A stretch of DNA of 64,000 nt, from positions 1 to 64,000 of the forward strand of contig NZ_FMKA01000009.1 of NCBI RefSeq assembly GCF_900096945.1. Direction: 5' to 3'. The notes beneath the pieces were generated by a model. That model saw only the letters and a list, made by a program, of their open reading frames with translations, did no database searches and was not told the DNA's origin. The DNA comes from Anaerobium acetethylicum. Its GTDB lineage: Bacteria > Bacillota > Clostridia > Lachnospirales > Lachnospiraceae. This document shows positions 25,141 through 33,404 of the stretch, piece by piece. The first letter of the stretch is position 1; each line of letters opens with the position of its first letter. Made by a program: the position numbers and the translations under genes.

Positions 25141-25968
25141 CTATGATGAAGCAGAACGCTTGCGGTATTCGCTGGGCGTTGCACCATATTCCTTAAAAAA
25201 CACTTTGGAAAAATAGTTCTGGTCGGAAAAGCCGCATTCCATCGAAATCGAATTTATGGAATCAGAAGTGTTGGCGAGAAGCTTTGAGGCATGCTTCATG
25301 CGGACTTCCAGTAGATGACGGCTGATGGATATATGATAAGTCTTTTTGAAAGTATCCATGATCGTCGGCTTGCTGTAAAAGAAGTGCGAGGCCAGTGAAT
25401 CCATAGTTATTTTCTGGGAGAAGTTCTTGTTGATATATTTTCGGACGGCATGCGCAAGATCTTTGTCAGACAGATTGAGCCGGTTGCTCAGGCTGATGTA
25501 TTCGGCGCATATGTTCATGATGGAGATGCAGGAACGTATCTTCTGCTTCGTGCTGGCGGGAATGCGGTCGATGGCGTCTTTCAGAAGCAGCTTGTCTTCT
25601 GTGTAGGGACTGGCATTTTCATATATGTTTTCACGGCTTTCGTTTTTACTGTCGATTGTCTGTCCCATCATCAGGTACCCGGTCAGGACACCGAAATGGT
25701 AGAGGGGCGCCACGGCCTCATAAAGTCCGAACTGGCATTTGTAGATATGGACCTCGTCAGTTTTTTTGACGATCTCAAAGGCGTCAGCATCATTCCGGAC
25801 ACAGCATGCCCTTACTTTAGAATCTTTCTGGAGAAGTGCACAGAAGGTAGAAAGTTCCTTCGGGTATGCAATGATTTCGTTCAGGTTCGTATCATAAATG
25901 GAAATGCGGAAGCCTGATATAGTGTGTAAGTCTTTCAAGATGGGGAGTAATTCGGTTTTATCTTTCAT
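25141..25968 (-). CDS. PocR-domain AraC-family transcriptional regulator
   Basis: A 275-residue regulator. Residues 5-150 match the PocR sensory domain (FRISIYDTNLNEIIAYP, then a Cys pair in VRACCVRN and an HIYKCQFGL stretch, then AVAPLYHFGVLTGYLMMGQ); Cys residues in this family can bind a cofactor or metal. Residues 165-275 are a double-HTH AraC domain (MDSLASHFFYSKPTIMDTFKKTY and SMECGFSDQNYFSKVFFKEYGATPSEYRK). Start ATG has AAGGAGCTC upstream on the minus strand. No obvious target operon is adjacent; the divergent gene at 26217 is a candidate. Confidence 0.87.
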   Translation of the reverse strand: MKDKTELLPILKDLHTISGFRISIYDTNLNEIIAYPKELSTFCALLQKDSKVRACCVRNDADAFEIVKKTDEVHIYKCQFGLYEAVAPLYHFGVLTGYLMMGQTIDSKNESRENIYENASPYTEDKLLLKDAIDRIPASTKQKIRSCISIMNICAEYISLSNRLNLSDKDLAHAVRKYINKNFSQKITMDSLASHFFYSKPTIMDTFKKTYHISISRHLLEVRMKHASKLLANTSDSINSISMECGFSDQNYFSKVFFKEYGATPSEYRKRSASS

Positions 25969-26216
25969 ATGGGAGCTCCTTATTGATTAGTAAAATACTC
26001 TGTAATTTATCATTTTACTAATAATTATACTGCATTGCACGAGAAAATCAAGGCAAGACGTACATTTGAAATACGAATGATCATAGTATGTATTTTTTTT
26101 GTTTGAAAATGTTTTAAAATGTAAATAATATAAAAAATATACATATTGTATTGACATGCCAGTTGATATAATGTAGTGTTTGAATTGTGTAAAAACACCA
26201 GAAAAAGGAGATTGAA

Positions 26217-27797
26217 ATGAAAAAAATAAAACGAACAATTTTCGCAGGCATCGCGACCTGCATCATGGCAGCAATTATATATTACATATTTCTGCCTGCC
26301 ATCAATATCAGAAGCACCGATTTTTGGGTATATGCAATTGTGCTGGTTGTCATCTTTATCGGAAACAGGGTAATCATGAGCATTGGTGAAGATGGAGACG
26401 GCGCGCCGCCAAGCTTCCGGTTTGCCTGTATTGCGTTGGGGATACTGCTTGTAATTTTCATAGGGGCTGTGATCGGAGGCAGCGCCATGTTTAACGCAGA
26501 CAACTATGCGTCGCAGCTTGTCATGAGCGAAGGCGACTTCGCAACGGATTTTCCGGAAGAGGAGAATGTTGCAGATGTGGCGCTTATGGATACTGCATCT
26601 GCCAGAATCATAGGAGGAAGGACTCTCGGGACGTTATCCGACCTTGTATCACAGTTCAAGGTATCAGAAAGCTACACGCAGATCAACTATAAGGGGGCTC
26701 CGATGAAGATTGCACCGCTGAACTATGCAGGCTTCTTCAAATACATGAAGAATGACGGGATTCCCGGCTATACGCTGGTTGACCCGGTTGCAAATACGGC
26801 GGAGTTCGTACGGCTGGACGAGAAAATCCAGTACAGCAAGTCTGCATTCTTCGGGAAAGACCTTTACCGTAAGCTCACATTTGACAACCCGACGGCAATT
26901 TTAGGTACGGTACGCTTTGAAATCGACGAATCCGGAAAGCCATATTGGACCTGCCCGACGCTGAAGCCCAATGCCGGACTGTTTGGCGCTAAGACCATTA
27001 AGTCTGTCATTATTATGGATGCGGTCACTGGGGAGAGCAGGGAGTATGAAATAAACGAAGTCCCTGTGTGGGTCGACTATGTATATTCCGGTGAACGGAT
27101 TTCGGAAATCTATAACTGGTATGGCCGTTACCATCTTGGATTCTTCAATTTCAGCCAGGAAGGCTGCACGGCTACTACCGACGACTACGGCTACAAGACA
27201 ATCGGAGAAGACGTCTACGTGATAACCGGCACCACATCTCTTACTGCCGAAGACGAATCGAACATCGGCTTCATCATGACAAACTGCAGGACCGGTGAAT
27301 GCAGGTATTATCCGGTGTCCGGAGCAGAAGAATATTCGGCCATGTCCGCAGCGCAAGGCGAGGTGCAGCAGTACAAGTACAAGGCATCCTTCCCGTCTCT
27401 GATTAATGTTGGAGGAAGTCCGACATATCTCATGGTGCTGAAGGACTCCAATCATATTGTGAAGCTCTATGCCATGGTAAATGTGGAGAACTACAATATC
27501 GTGGTAACAGGAAAGACACAGGCAGATGCGCTGTCTGAATACAGGAAAGTTATGGCAAAAACTTCACCTATGGCATCGGCGGCAGAGGAAATCGTCACGG
27601 CAACAATTACAATTGCCTCCCTGGATTTTATAACCGTGGATGGCGAGACATTCTGTTATATCAAGGATGGAATGAATTGTTACAAGATTGCATTTGAGGA
27701 GAAGCTGATGCTTTTGGATGCCGGAGAGCAGGCAACTGTAGAGTATATGGAACTTGAGGATATTACGGAACTGATATCGTTAGTGGTCAATCCTTAG
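26217..27797 (+). CDS. Membrane-anchored protein of unknown function
   Basis: A 526-residue protein with three N-terminal hydrophobic segments (about residues 9-28, 36-55, 69-92) and then a large domain of about 430 residues rich in aromatic residues and beta-strand patterns (YNWYGRYHLGFFNFSQEGC, YMVLKDSNHIVKLYAMVNVENYNIVV). The C-terminal 60 residues (ATITIASLDFITVDGETFCYIKD) look like a small OB- or barrel-like domain. I do not recognise the family; similar clostridial proteins are often only annotated as hypothetical. Start has AAGGAG upstream. TTGACA at 26151 and TATAAT at 26167 lie upstream but too close together (10 bp) to be one promoter. Confidence 0.6.
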   Translation: MKKIKRTIFAGIATCIMAAIIYYIFLPAINIRSTDFWVYAIVLVVIFIGNRVIMSIGEDGDGAPPSFRFACIALGILLVIFIGAVIGGSAMFNADNYASQLVMSEGDFATDFPEEENVADVALMDTASARIIGGRTLGTLSDLVSQFKVSESYTQINYKGAPMKIAPLNYAGFFKYMKNDGIPGYTLVDPVANTAEFVRLDEKIQYSKSAFFGKDLYRKLTFDNPTAILGTVRFEIDESGKPYWTCPTLKPNAGLFGAKTIKSVIIMDAVTGESREYEINEVPVWVDYVYSGERISEIYNWYGRYHLGFFNFSQEGCTATTDDYGYKTIGEDVYVITGTTSLTAEDESNIGFIMTNCRTGECRYYPVSGAEEYSAMSAAQGEVQQYKYKASFPSLINVGGSPTYLMVLKDSNHIVKLYAMVNVENYNIVVTGKTQADALSEYRKVMAKTSPMASAAEEIVTATITIASLDFITVDGETFCYIKDGMNCYKIAFEEKLMLLDAGEQATVEYMELEDITELISLVVNP

Positions 27798-27888
27798 TTA
27801 ATGCGAGCTGTTTTTTGTAAGTATAAGAGATCAGGATTCTGTAACGGTTCAACTTTTATTTCTAATAATGATGGCTGCAGACAGGTAC

Positions 27889-27939
27889 TGCCTCCTAATA
27901 ACTTAATCAAACAAGTGACGATAAGGTTATTAGGAGGCA
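27889..27939. repeat. 14-bp perfect inverted repeat, function unknown
   Basis: TGCCTCCTAATAAC (27889-27902) and GTTATTAGGAGGCA (27926-27939) are perfectly complementary with a 23-nt spacer. No T-run follows. Apart from this, 27798-28362 (565 bp) holds no gene I can support, only AT-rich sequence and short spurious frames. It could be a factor-assisted terminator for 26217 or the ends of a small mobile unit. Confidence 0.5.
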
Positions 27940-28362
27940 ATTTTAGCAGATTGCGAATATCCGTTTTAACAACATACACGCCAATATCATCTTTGAAAAC
28001 AGGAGTTAACCAACATATTGTGATTGTGCACAAAAAATGCGGCTAATATATAGGGATAATTTAAAGAAATATTATAATGATTAAAAAAATAGCTTACAAA
28101 AGCAATGATTTTCTGATAATATGATATCAGGGTATAAAAGTATGTGTTTCATGTAAGCATGAAAAATATGACTTTGGGTCCAACAAAACATATTAATCTG
28201 GTACTGAAAAACTACCAGACTGGTTTAGAAAGAAGCAAACTACACAAAGGGCAAGTTAAGGAAGCCGTTTCGTTCAGAAGAGTGGGACGACTTTTTTGTG
28301 TTTTGTGGACTTGCATACAAGGAGGAGAAAAGGAAAATTTTGTTTTCACGAAAGGAGCAGGT

Positions 28363-28701
28363 ATGGAATCGCTTATAAATGAATATGTTGAACATAAAAA
28401 ATATGGCAGGGGAATCGTTACAGGAGGAGAATCAGGGAAAATTGAAGTGGAATTCAAGAATGGTGTAGAAAAGAAGCAATTTCTGTTTCCGGATTCATTT
28501 GATGGTTTTCTGATATTGGATAATGAGGTGTTAGAGGCAGAATGTCTTTTGATGGTACAGGAAAAGAAGCAGGTTTTAGCGAAAGAAGCAGAAGAAAAAA
28601 GATTGGAATATAAACGGCTCAAGGAAGAGAGACGTAAAGAAAAGACAAAATCAGTAAAAAAGAAGAAAAGCACAACGAAGAGCGTTGTTCTGAATAGTTA
28701 A
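28363..28701 (+). CDS. Small basic protein with N-terminal SH3/Tudor-like barrel
   Basis: A 112-residue protein. Residues 1-50 (VEHKKYGRGIVTGGESGKIEVEF...KQFLFPDSF) resemble the small beta-barrel found at the C terminus of UvrD/PcrA helicases, which binds RNA polymerase or nucleic acid. Residues 55-112 form a highly charged Lys/Glu helix ending in a KKKKSTTKS tail. ATG 28363 has AAAGGAG just upstream; the longer frame to 28144 is not supported. The last codons (VVLNS, stop) come from sequence resembling a MITE end. It is 26 bp from a GreA-like gene, consistent with an RNA-polymerase-related role, which is inference. Confidence 0.65.
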   Translation: MESLINEYVEHKKYGRGIVTGGESGKIEVEFKNGVEKKQFLFPDSFDGFLILDNEVLEAECLLMVQEKKQVLAKEAEEKRLEYKRLKEERRKEKTKSVKKKKSTTKSVVLNS

Positions 28702-28727
28702 TTGGAATCAATCGGAGAAAAATAAAA

Positions 28728-29231
28728 ATGTATGATAAAATAACGGAAAAAGATATCAAGAGAATGGAAGAAGAGATTCAGCACCGTAAGCATGTGGTCA
28801 GAAAAGAAGCAATCAGGGACGTCCAGGAAGCAAGGGCTCATGGGGACCTGAGCGAGAACTTTGAATATAAGGCAGCGAAACAGTTCAAGAACCAGAATGA
28901 CAGCAGGATCAGATATCTGGAGAAGATGATAAAGACCGCCAGAATCATACCGGAAGATTCCAAAGAGGATGAAGTTGGATTGAATAATCTGGTGACGATC
29001 TACGTGCCTGAAGATGATGAGGAAGAGACCTACAAGATTGTGACGACAGTCCGGGTGAATTCGACGAAAGGATTAATCAGCATCAATTCGCCCCTTGGAA
29101 AGGTTTTGATGCACCATAAAGTCAGCGACAAGGTAACTGTTAGGATAAATGACAACTATGGGTATGATGTCGTTATCAGGAAGATAGAGAATCTTGAGGA
29201 TGATGGGACCGACGCGCTGACGAGGTTTTAA
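28728..29231 (+). CDS. GreA/GreB-family transcription elongation factor
   Basis: A 167-residue Gre factor. The N-terminal coiled coil (residues 1-80) carries the family tip motif ARAHGDLSENFEYKAAK, whose acidic residues coordinate the RNA polymerase catalytic metal to trigger cleavage of backtracked RNA. The C-terminal FKBP-like domain ends SINSPLGKVLMHHKVSDKVTV. This may be a second, divergent Gre paralogue rather than the housekeeping greA, so I leave the symbol blank. CGGAG lies 11 bp upstream of the ATG. Likely co-transcribed with the small basic gene upstream. Confidence 0.87.
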   Translation: MYDKITEKDIKRMEEEIQHRKHVVRKEAIRDVQEARAHGDLSENFEYKAAKQFKNQNDSRIRYLEKMIKTARIIPEDSKEDEVGLNNLVTIYVPEDDEEETYKIVTTVRVNSTKGLISINSPLGKVLMHHKVSDKVTVRINDNYGYDVVIRKIENLEDDGTDALTRF

Positions 29232-29252
29232 CCAGGGTTTTCATGAAAATGG

Positions 29253-29290
29253 GCAGGGATTCAGAAATGAATGCCTGCTGTTTTGTTGTC
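29253..29290 (+). terminator. Terminator after the Gre-factor gene
   Basis: GCAGGGATTC pairs with GAATGCCTGC (one mismatch), followed by TGTTTTGTTG. Confidence 0.6.
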
Positions 29291-29466
29291 TTAATAAACT
29301 GGTATGGTCAAAAAGTTATAAACTGGTTATTTTAATAATGCCAATATCATTTATAATGTTTTTAGGATTGTGGAAGCACAAAGTGCGGAACAATCCGTCG
29401 GTATCAGTGGTCAAAGTACCTTTTAACCACGACGTCATAACATAAAAACGAGGGAGAGTATTTAAA

Positions 29467-30342
29467 ATGATTAATGAAAGATATGATTTGAACAGAGGAC
29501 TTGCGCAGATGCTGAAGGGCGGAGTAATCATGGATGTAACCAATCCGGAGCAGGCGAGGATTGCCCAGGAGGCAGGTGCCTGTGCGGTTATGGCTCTTGA
29601 AAGAATTCCGGCAGACATAAGAGCAGCAGGAGGGGTTTCGAGAATGAGCGATCCTAAGATGATCAGGGGCATCCAGGAGGCGGTATCGATTCCGGTAATG
29701 GCAAAATGCCGCATCGGCCATTTTGTTGAGGCACAGCTGCTTGAAGCCATTGAAATCGACTATATAGATGAAAGCGAAGTCCTTTCACCAGCTGATGACG
29801 TTTACCATATCGACAAGAGGAACTTTAAAGTGCCTTTCGTCTGCGGGGCGAAGGATCTTGGAGAAGCCCTTAGGAGGATCAATGAAGGCGCATCCATGAT
29901 CAGGACCAAGGGAGAACCTGGAACAGGAGATATCGTACAGGCGGTCCGCCATATGAGGATGATGAAGCGTGAAATGGCAAGAATCTCCTCCATGATGGAG
30001 AATGAGCTTTACCAGGCTGCAAAGGAACTCCAGGTTCCTTATGAACTTGTCCGTTATGTACATGAAAACGGAAAGCTTCCGGTTGTAAATTTTGCAGCAG
30101 GCGGAGTGGCTACACCTGCTGATGCGGCGCTTATGATGCAGCTTGGCGCAGAGGGCGTTTTCGTGGGCTCGGGAATCTTCAAATCAGGAAATCCGGTCAA
30201 GAGAGCAGCGGCTATCGTAAAGGCAGTTACAAATTACAATGATGCAAAAATGATTGCAGAACTTTCAGAAGATCTCGGTGAAGCAATGGTAGGAATCAAT
30301 GAACAGGAAATCGAACTTCTGATGGCCGAAAGAGGGAAATAA
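29467..30342 (+). CDS. pdxS: Pyridoxal 5'-phosphate synthase, PdxS lyase subunit
   Basis: A 291-residue TIM-barrel that condenses ribose-5-phosphate, glyceraldehyde-3-phosphate and ammonia into PLP, forming a dodecamer with PdxT. Seen: [32 protein letters not shown] (catalytic Lys region), [19 protein letters not shown] and [14 protein letters not shown]. Start ATG has GAGGGAGAG upstream. It is 3 bp from pdxT, giving the usual pdxST operon of the deoxyxylulose-independent B6 pathway. The 235-bp upstream region contains the preceding terminator and a TATAAT at 29352 but no clear -35 or PdxR site. Confidence 0.96.
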   Translation: MINERYDLNRGLAQMLKGGVIMDVTNPEQARIAQEAGACAVMALERIPADIRAAGGVSRMSDPKMIRGIQEAVSIPVMAKCRIGHFVEAQLLEAIEIDYIDESEVLSPADDVYHIDKRNFKVPFVCGAKDLGEALRRINEGASMIRTKGEPGTGDIVQAVRHMRMMKREMARISSMMENELYQAAKELQVPYELVRYVHENGKLPVVNFAAGGVATPADAALMMQLGAEGVFVGSGIFKSGNPVKRAAAIVKAVTNYNDAKMIAELSEDLGEAMVGINEQEIELLMAERGK

Positions 30343-30345
30343 GCA

Positions 30346-30921
30346 ATGAAGATAGCGGTACTGGCAGTGCAGGGAGCATTCGCCGAACATGAACAGATGT
30401 TAGAAGAACTTGGAGTGGAGCATTTTGAGATACGCAGGAAGGAGGATCTGGACCGTAATTTTGACGGCCTGATCCTTCCGGGCGGCGAAAGCACGGTACA
30501 GGGAAAGCTTTTGAAGGAGCTGGACCTGTATGAGGAATTGAAGAAACGGATAGAAGGCGGACTGCCGGTATTCGGAACCTGTGCCGGCCTCATTCTTCTG
30601 GCCGGGGAACTGTCAAATGACACCGGCGTCGGCTTTGGTACGCTGCCGGTTGTGGTAAGGAGAAATGCCTATGGCCGTCAGCTTGGAAGTTTTACGGTCG
30701 AAGAGGAAGTCAGAGGAGTCGGGAAGATTCCCATGGTCTTTATACGGGCGCCTTATATAGAAGAGGCTTTTGAAGGAGCCGAGGTGATTGCGGCGACAGG
30801 CGGAAATATTGTAGGCGTGCGCTGCGGGAACCAGGTTGGAATTTCATTCCATCCGGAGGTTACAGGCAATACGGATATGCACAGGTATTTTGTGGAGATG
30901 GTCAGGGAGAGTATTTCATAG
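30346..30921 (+). CDS. pdxT: Pyridoxal 5'-phosphate synthase, PdxT glutaminase subunit
   Basis: A 191-residue class I glutamine amidotransferase supplying ammonia to PdxS. Seen: VLAVQGAFAEHEQML, LPGGESTVQGKLL, the nucleophile Cys in FGTCAGLILLA, and the His/Glu pair in SFHPEVTGN. Full length. It follows pdxS by 3 bp and is closed by a strong terminator. Confidence 0.96.
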   Translation: MKIAVLAVQGAFAEHEQMLEELGVEHFEIRRKEDLDRNFDGLILPGGESTVQGKLLKELDLYEELKKRIEGGLPVFGTCAGLILLAGELSNDTGVGFGTLPVVVRRNAYGRQLGSFTVEEEVRGVGKIPMVFIRAPYIEEAFEGAEVIAATGGNIVGVRCGNQVGISFHPEVTGNTDMHRYFVEMVRESIS

Positions 30922-30954
30922 ATAGAAATTCATAGATAAAAATTCAATGCAATC

Positions 30955-30982
30955 AGGGCGGCTGGGAACCGCCCTTTTTTTA
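30955..30982 (+). terminator. Terminator of the pdxST operon
   Basis: AGGGCGG / CCGCCCT with a 7-nt loop, then seven T. Confidence 0.85.
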
Positions 30983-31113
30983 ATTTACAGGAAATTTCTC
31001 GAATTTCCTGTAAATTAAAAACTCTTCGCGAGGAGGCGCATGACGCGCAAGAAGAATATGTCACAGAAGCGACTGCGCGTCAGCGCGAGAGTTTCGAATG
31101 CGAAACTCTTTGT
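30980..31113. repeat. 134-bp structured repeat, copy 1
   Basis: One of three copies in the window (others at 55393 and 57582). Layout: a 16-bp AT-rich stem closing on GGAAATT / AATTTCC (30980-31018); a central region with GCGCATGACGCGC pairing with GCGCGTCAGCGC across a 26-nt loop (one bulge); a 3' hairpin GAGTTTCG / CGAAACTC; and TTTGTT. The core (31030-31100) is almost identical in all copies. Starts within the T-run of the pdxST terminator. Confidence 0.85.
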
Positions 31114-31256
31114 TATTTTATGAGATGCAATTTCTGAGGGGATAAAAAGTTTACGGAGCAATATTTTATAAGAATGCATATCTTAAGGAACAAGTTAAAA
31201 AGTTGGAGGTTGATAAATAAACAAATGTTGGATATTTCCAATATCTGTATTATAAT

Positions 31257-31399
31257 GTAACTGTTCAGAACCCCAGTCTCGCGAAGTGTTTTTATGCTGA
31301 GTTTGCATAAAAACCTGAGACATGCGTGCGCCAAATTGCTGATTTTGCAATTTGTGTGAATCATTTGTGACTATGAAGGACGTAGTCTTAAATAGTTAC
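31257..31399 (+). mobile_element. 143-bp MITE, copy 1, with 8-bp target duplication
   Basis: Starts GTAACTGTTCAG and ends AAATAGTTAC (terminal inverted repeats), flanked on both sides by ATTATAAT (31249-31256 and 31400-31407). About 90 percent identical, in opposite orientation, to the copy at 47972-48114. Inside are hairpins TTTTTATGC / GCATAAAAA (one mismatch region) and CAAATTGC / GCAATTTG enclosed by GTCTCG / GAGAC arms. No coding capacity. The GTAA termini and 8-bp duplication are hallmarks of IS66-type elements, so cross-mobilisation by such a transposase is inferred. Confidence 0.88.
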
Positions 31400-31495
31400 A
31401 TTATAATTAGACTTAGCCTTAATTGTTAGAAAGCGCGTCATGAAATTAGGGGAATATTTAGATGGATAGAAACGAAAGGATTAGGAGAAAATCAT

Positions 31496-31666
31496 ATGGA
31501 TAAAAATATCACTCAAAAACTCTGGCTCTTTGCTGCTGTTTGTTTTATGATAGCAGGAATAGCAGGGAGAAACACAGTGTTTATAGTATTAGGATTTGCA
31601 TACATTGGTATTGCTCTTTCGATTACAAAAAGGAAAACCAAACATAAAGATGATGAAGAAAAGTAA
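31496..31666 (+). CDS. Small membrane protein (56 residues)
   Basis: ATG at 31496 with TTAGGAGAAAATCAT upstream opens a 57-codon frame. The protein has two hydrophobic stretches (about residues 9-24 and 27-44) followed by a highly charged tail KRKTKHKDDEEK. Good ribosome binding site, typical membrane-protein composition and a same-strand neighbour 55 bp downstream that is also a small membrane protein support it as real. Family and function unknown. Confidence 0.6.
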   Translation: MDKNITQKLWLFAAVCFMIAGIAGRNTVFIVLGFAYIGIALSITKRKTKHKDDEEK

Positions 31667-31720
31667 GATAAGAAATAGGATCTTATGAGAACAACTTTAT
31701 GTTTTGCAGGAGGTGTCGTT

Positions 31721-32053
31721 ATGAATGGACCAATATGGCTTGGATGGATAATAGTCATCCTATTTGCAGTGATGTCTATTTTAATACTTAGTGGAAAGGG
31801 TAATTTTCTTATAGCGGGATATAACACTGCAAGCAAAGAAGAAAAAGAAAAATACAATATAAAACGATTAAATCATATAGTTGGAGGGGGACTCAGTCTT
31901 ATAACAATATTATTAGCCGTTTTAATATGTTTTGAGGGTGAATTGCCCAAATACTTGCAGTGGTTATTCCCTGGGGGATATTTAACGATAATAGCCTTAA
32001 TTCTAATTCTGTCAAATACTATAGGTAAGAAAAAACAGGTATCTATAAGTTGA
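31721..32053 (+). CDS. DUF3784 small membrane protein
   Basis: A 110-residue membrane protein with three hydrophobic segments (about residues 7-24, 50-68, 79-98) and the DUF3784 signature GKGNFLIAGYNTASKEEKEKY between the first and second. GCAGGAGGTGTCGTT directly precedes the ATG at 31721; the longer frame to 31685 lacks a site. Function unknown; DUF3784 proteins are common small membrane proteins in Firmicutes, often near toxins or regulators. Confidence 0.8.
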   Translation: MNGPIWLGWIIVILFAVMSILILSGKGNFLIAGYNTASKEEKEKYNIKRLNHIVGGGLSLITILLAVLICFEGELPKYLQWLFPGGYLTIIALILILSNTIGKKKQVSIS

Positions 32054-32253
32054 CTCGTAATGTTTCCCGAATGCGAATTAAGAGAGATCATATAGCTTCC
32101 CATAAAAATGGATATAATTCAAATACTATTCAACAAAAATACAAGTATTTAAGAAAGGAGAACGTAGCAGAAAGTATAAAGTGTCAACCATGTGAGAAAA
32201 GCTTATTTCTCAATGTTTTCAGGCATATTATACAGCCTGCTGCTAAAAAAATT

Positions 32254-33252
32254 ATGAAAGATTCATTAAAACAAAGATGCGAACTGCTTGTGAAGAACAG
32301 GGAAATCATGAAAGAGGGTTTTACCTGGGAAAATTCTATGATTTTCCCACTTTGCGCAGCTATATATGCGGGGCGGAACATGGTCATCGATCCGTCCCGG
32401 ATTAAGATGTGCAAGGAGATCATCAAGCAGAAAACAGGATTCTTTTCGGAATTCAGGGGAACAGCTAATCTTGTGCTGGCTGCTATGCTGGCCATGGAAG
32501 CGGATTCGGAGAGCAGGTTTGAATCAGCCCAGTATGCATACGAGGTTTTGAAAAAGGAATTCCATGCATCGCCATACCTTCCGCTTTCGGCATATATGGC
32601 AGCGGGAATGGCAGGAGCCAATGACTTTCCAGGGATTGCAGTGAAGGCAAAGAGACTTTATGAAAAAATGAAGAAGGAACATCCTTTTCTTACATCCAGC
32701 GAGGATACAGGATTTGCAGTGCTGTTTGCTCTGAACAGCCTTTCTGTTGAAACAGGGATCATGGAAATCGAAAAGTGCTACCAGATGTTAAGGCAGGAGT
32801 TCAGCGCAGGCAATGCCCTGCAGGCGCTTAGCCATGTGCTTGCCCTTGGGGAAGAGGATGCAGCTGCCAAATGCCAAAGAACGATTGCGCTATACCGGAA
32901 ACTGAAGGAAAGGGGTTGTAAATACGGCACTGGAATGGAGCTTGCGACACTGGGCGTGCTTGCCCTTTCAGGAGACGGTACGGAGCAGGTGACAGAGGAA
33001 ATGGTAACGGACATAGCTGCGGCAGACGAATATTTCCATCAGAATAAGGGATTCGGTGCCTTTGGAATAGGAAGAGCTCAGAGAATCATGTACGCATCTA
33101 TTATGGTCAGCGGGGAATTTACAGGGCAGGACGCAGGCGGCACCATGAACATAACGGCAGTGAACAGTATCACGAGCATTATCATTGCAGAGCAGGCAGC
33201 AATCGCAGCGGCGGTGATCGCGAGTACAGCGGCTGCCAGTTCGGGAGACTGA
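32254..33252 (+). CDS. DUF4003 family protein
   Basis: A 332-residue, mainly helical soluble protein matching DUF4003: KQRCELLVKNREIMKEGFTWENSMIFPLCAAIYA, KMCKEIIKQKTGFFSEFRGTANL, and the Ala-rich C terminus MNITAVNSITSIIIAEQAAIAA. Function unknown. The ATG at 32254 gives the usual family N terminus but has no ribosome binding site; a good site (AAAGGAG at 32153-32159) lies about 95 bp upstream with no in-frame start after it. The frame is open back to 32050, so the true start is uncertain and the 5' end may be rearranged. Confidence 0.75.
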   Translation: MKDSLKQRCELLVKNREIMKEGFTWENSMIFPLCAAIYAGRNMVIDPSRIKMCKEIIKQKTGFFSEFRGTANLVLAAMLAMEADSESRFESAQYAYEVLKKEFHASPYLPLSAYMAAGMAGANDFPGIAVKAKRLYEKMKKEHPFLTSSEDTGFAVLFALNSLSVETGIMEIEKCYQMLRQEFSAGNALQALSHVLALGEEDAAAKCQRTIALYRKLKERGCKYGTGMELATLGVLALSGDGTEQVTEEMVTDIAAADEYFHQNKGFGAFGIGRAQRIMYASIMVSGEFTGQDAGGTMNITAVNSITSIIIAEQAAIAAAVIASTAAASSGD

Positions 33253-33404
33253 TATGCATTAGACTCCGGTAGCTGCATCTGGGGTCCAAAAGTGACGTTT
33301 CGTTTTAAAATATTCAGTTGTCGTTTACAAATATGGCATCTCGGATTACAAAGTGGCATCTCGTGCTACTATTAACCAAATATTAATCACATTCATCGCA
33401 TATA

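Noticed and set aside
26151-26172. TTGACA and TATAAT upstream of 26217 as one promoter
   Set aside because: The spacer is only 10 bp, too short for a sigma-A promoter; they may belong to different overlapping promoters.
27801-28046. 81-codon ORF after the 26217 gene
   Set aside because: Contains the inverted repeat, has no convincing ribosome binding site and no protein-like composition.
28144-28362. N-terminal extension of the small basic protein
   Set aside because: The ribosome binding site directly before the ATG at 28363 and the domain boundary both support the shorter protein.
31113-31364. Minus-strand ORF of about 80 codons over the MITE, and a similar plus-strand ORF at 48007-48195 sharing the peptide pattern ISNLAH-CL-FLCK-SIKT-RETGVLNSY
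   Set aside because: Both are translations of the same 143-bp repeat, have no ribosome binding site and arise because the MITE contains no stop in that frame. Not a gene family.
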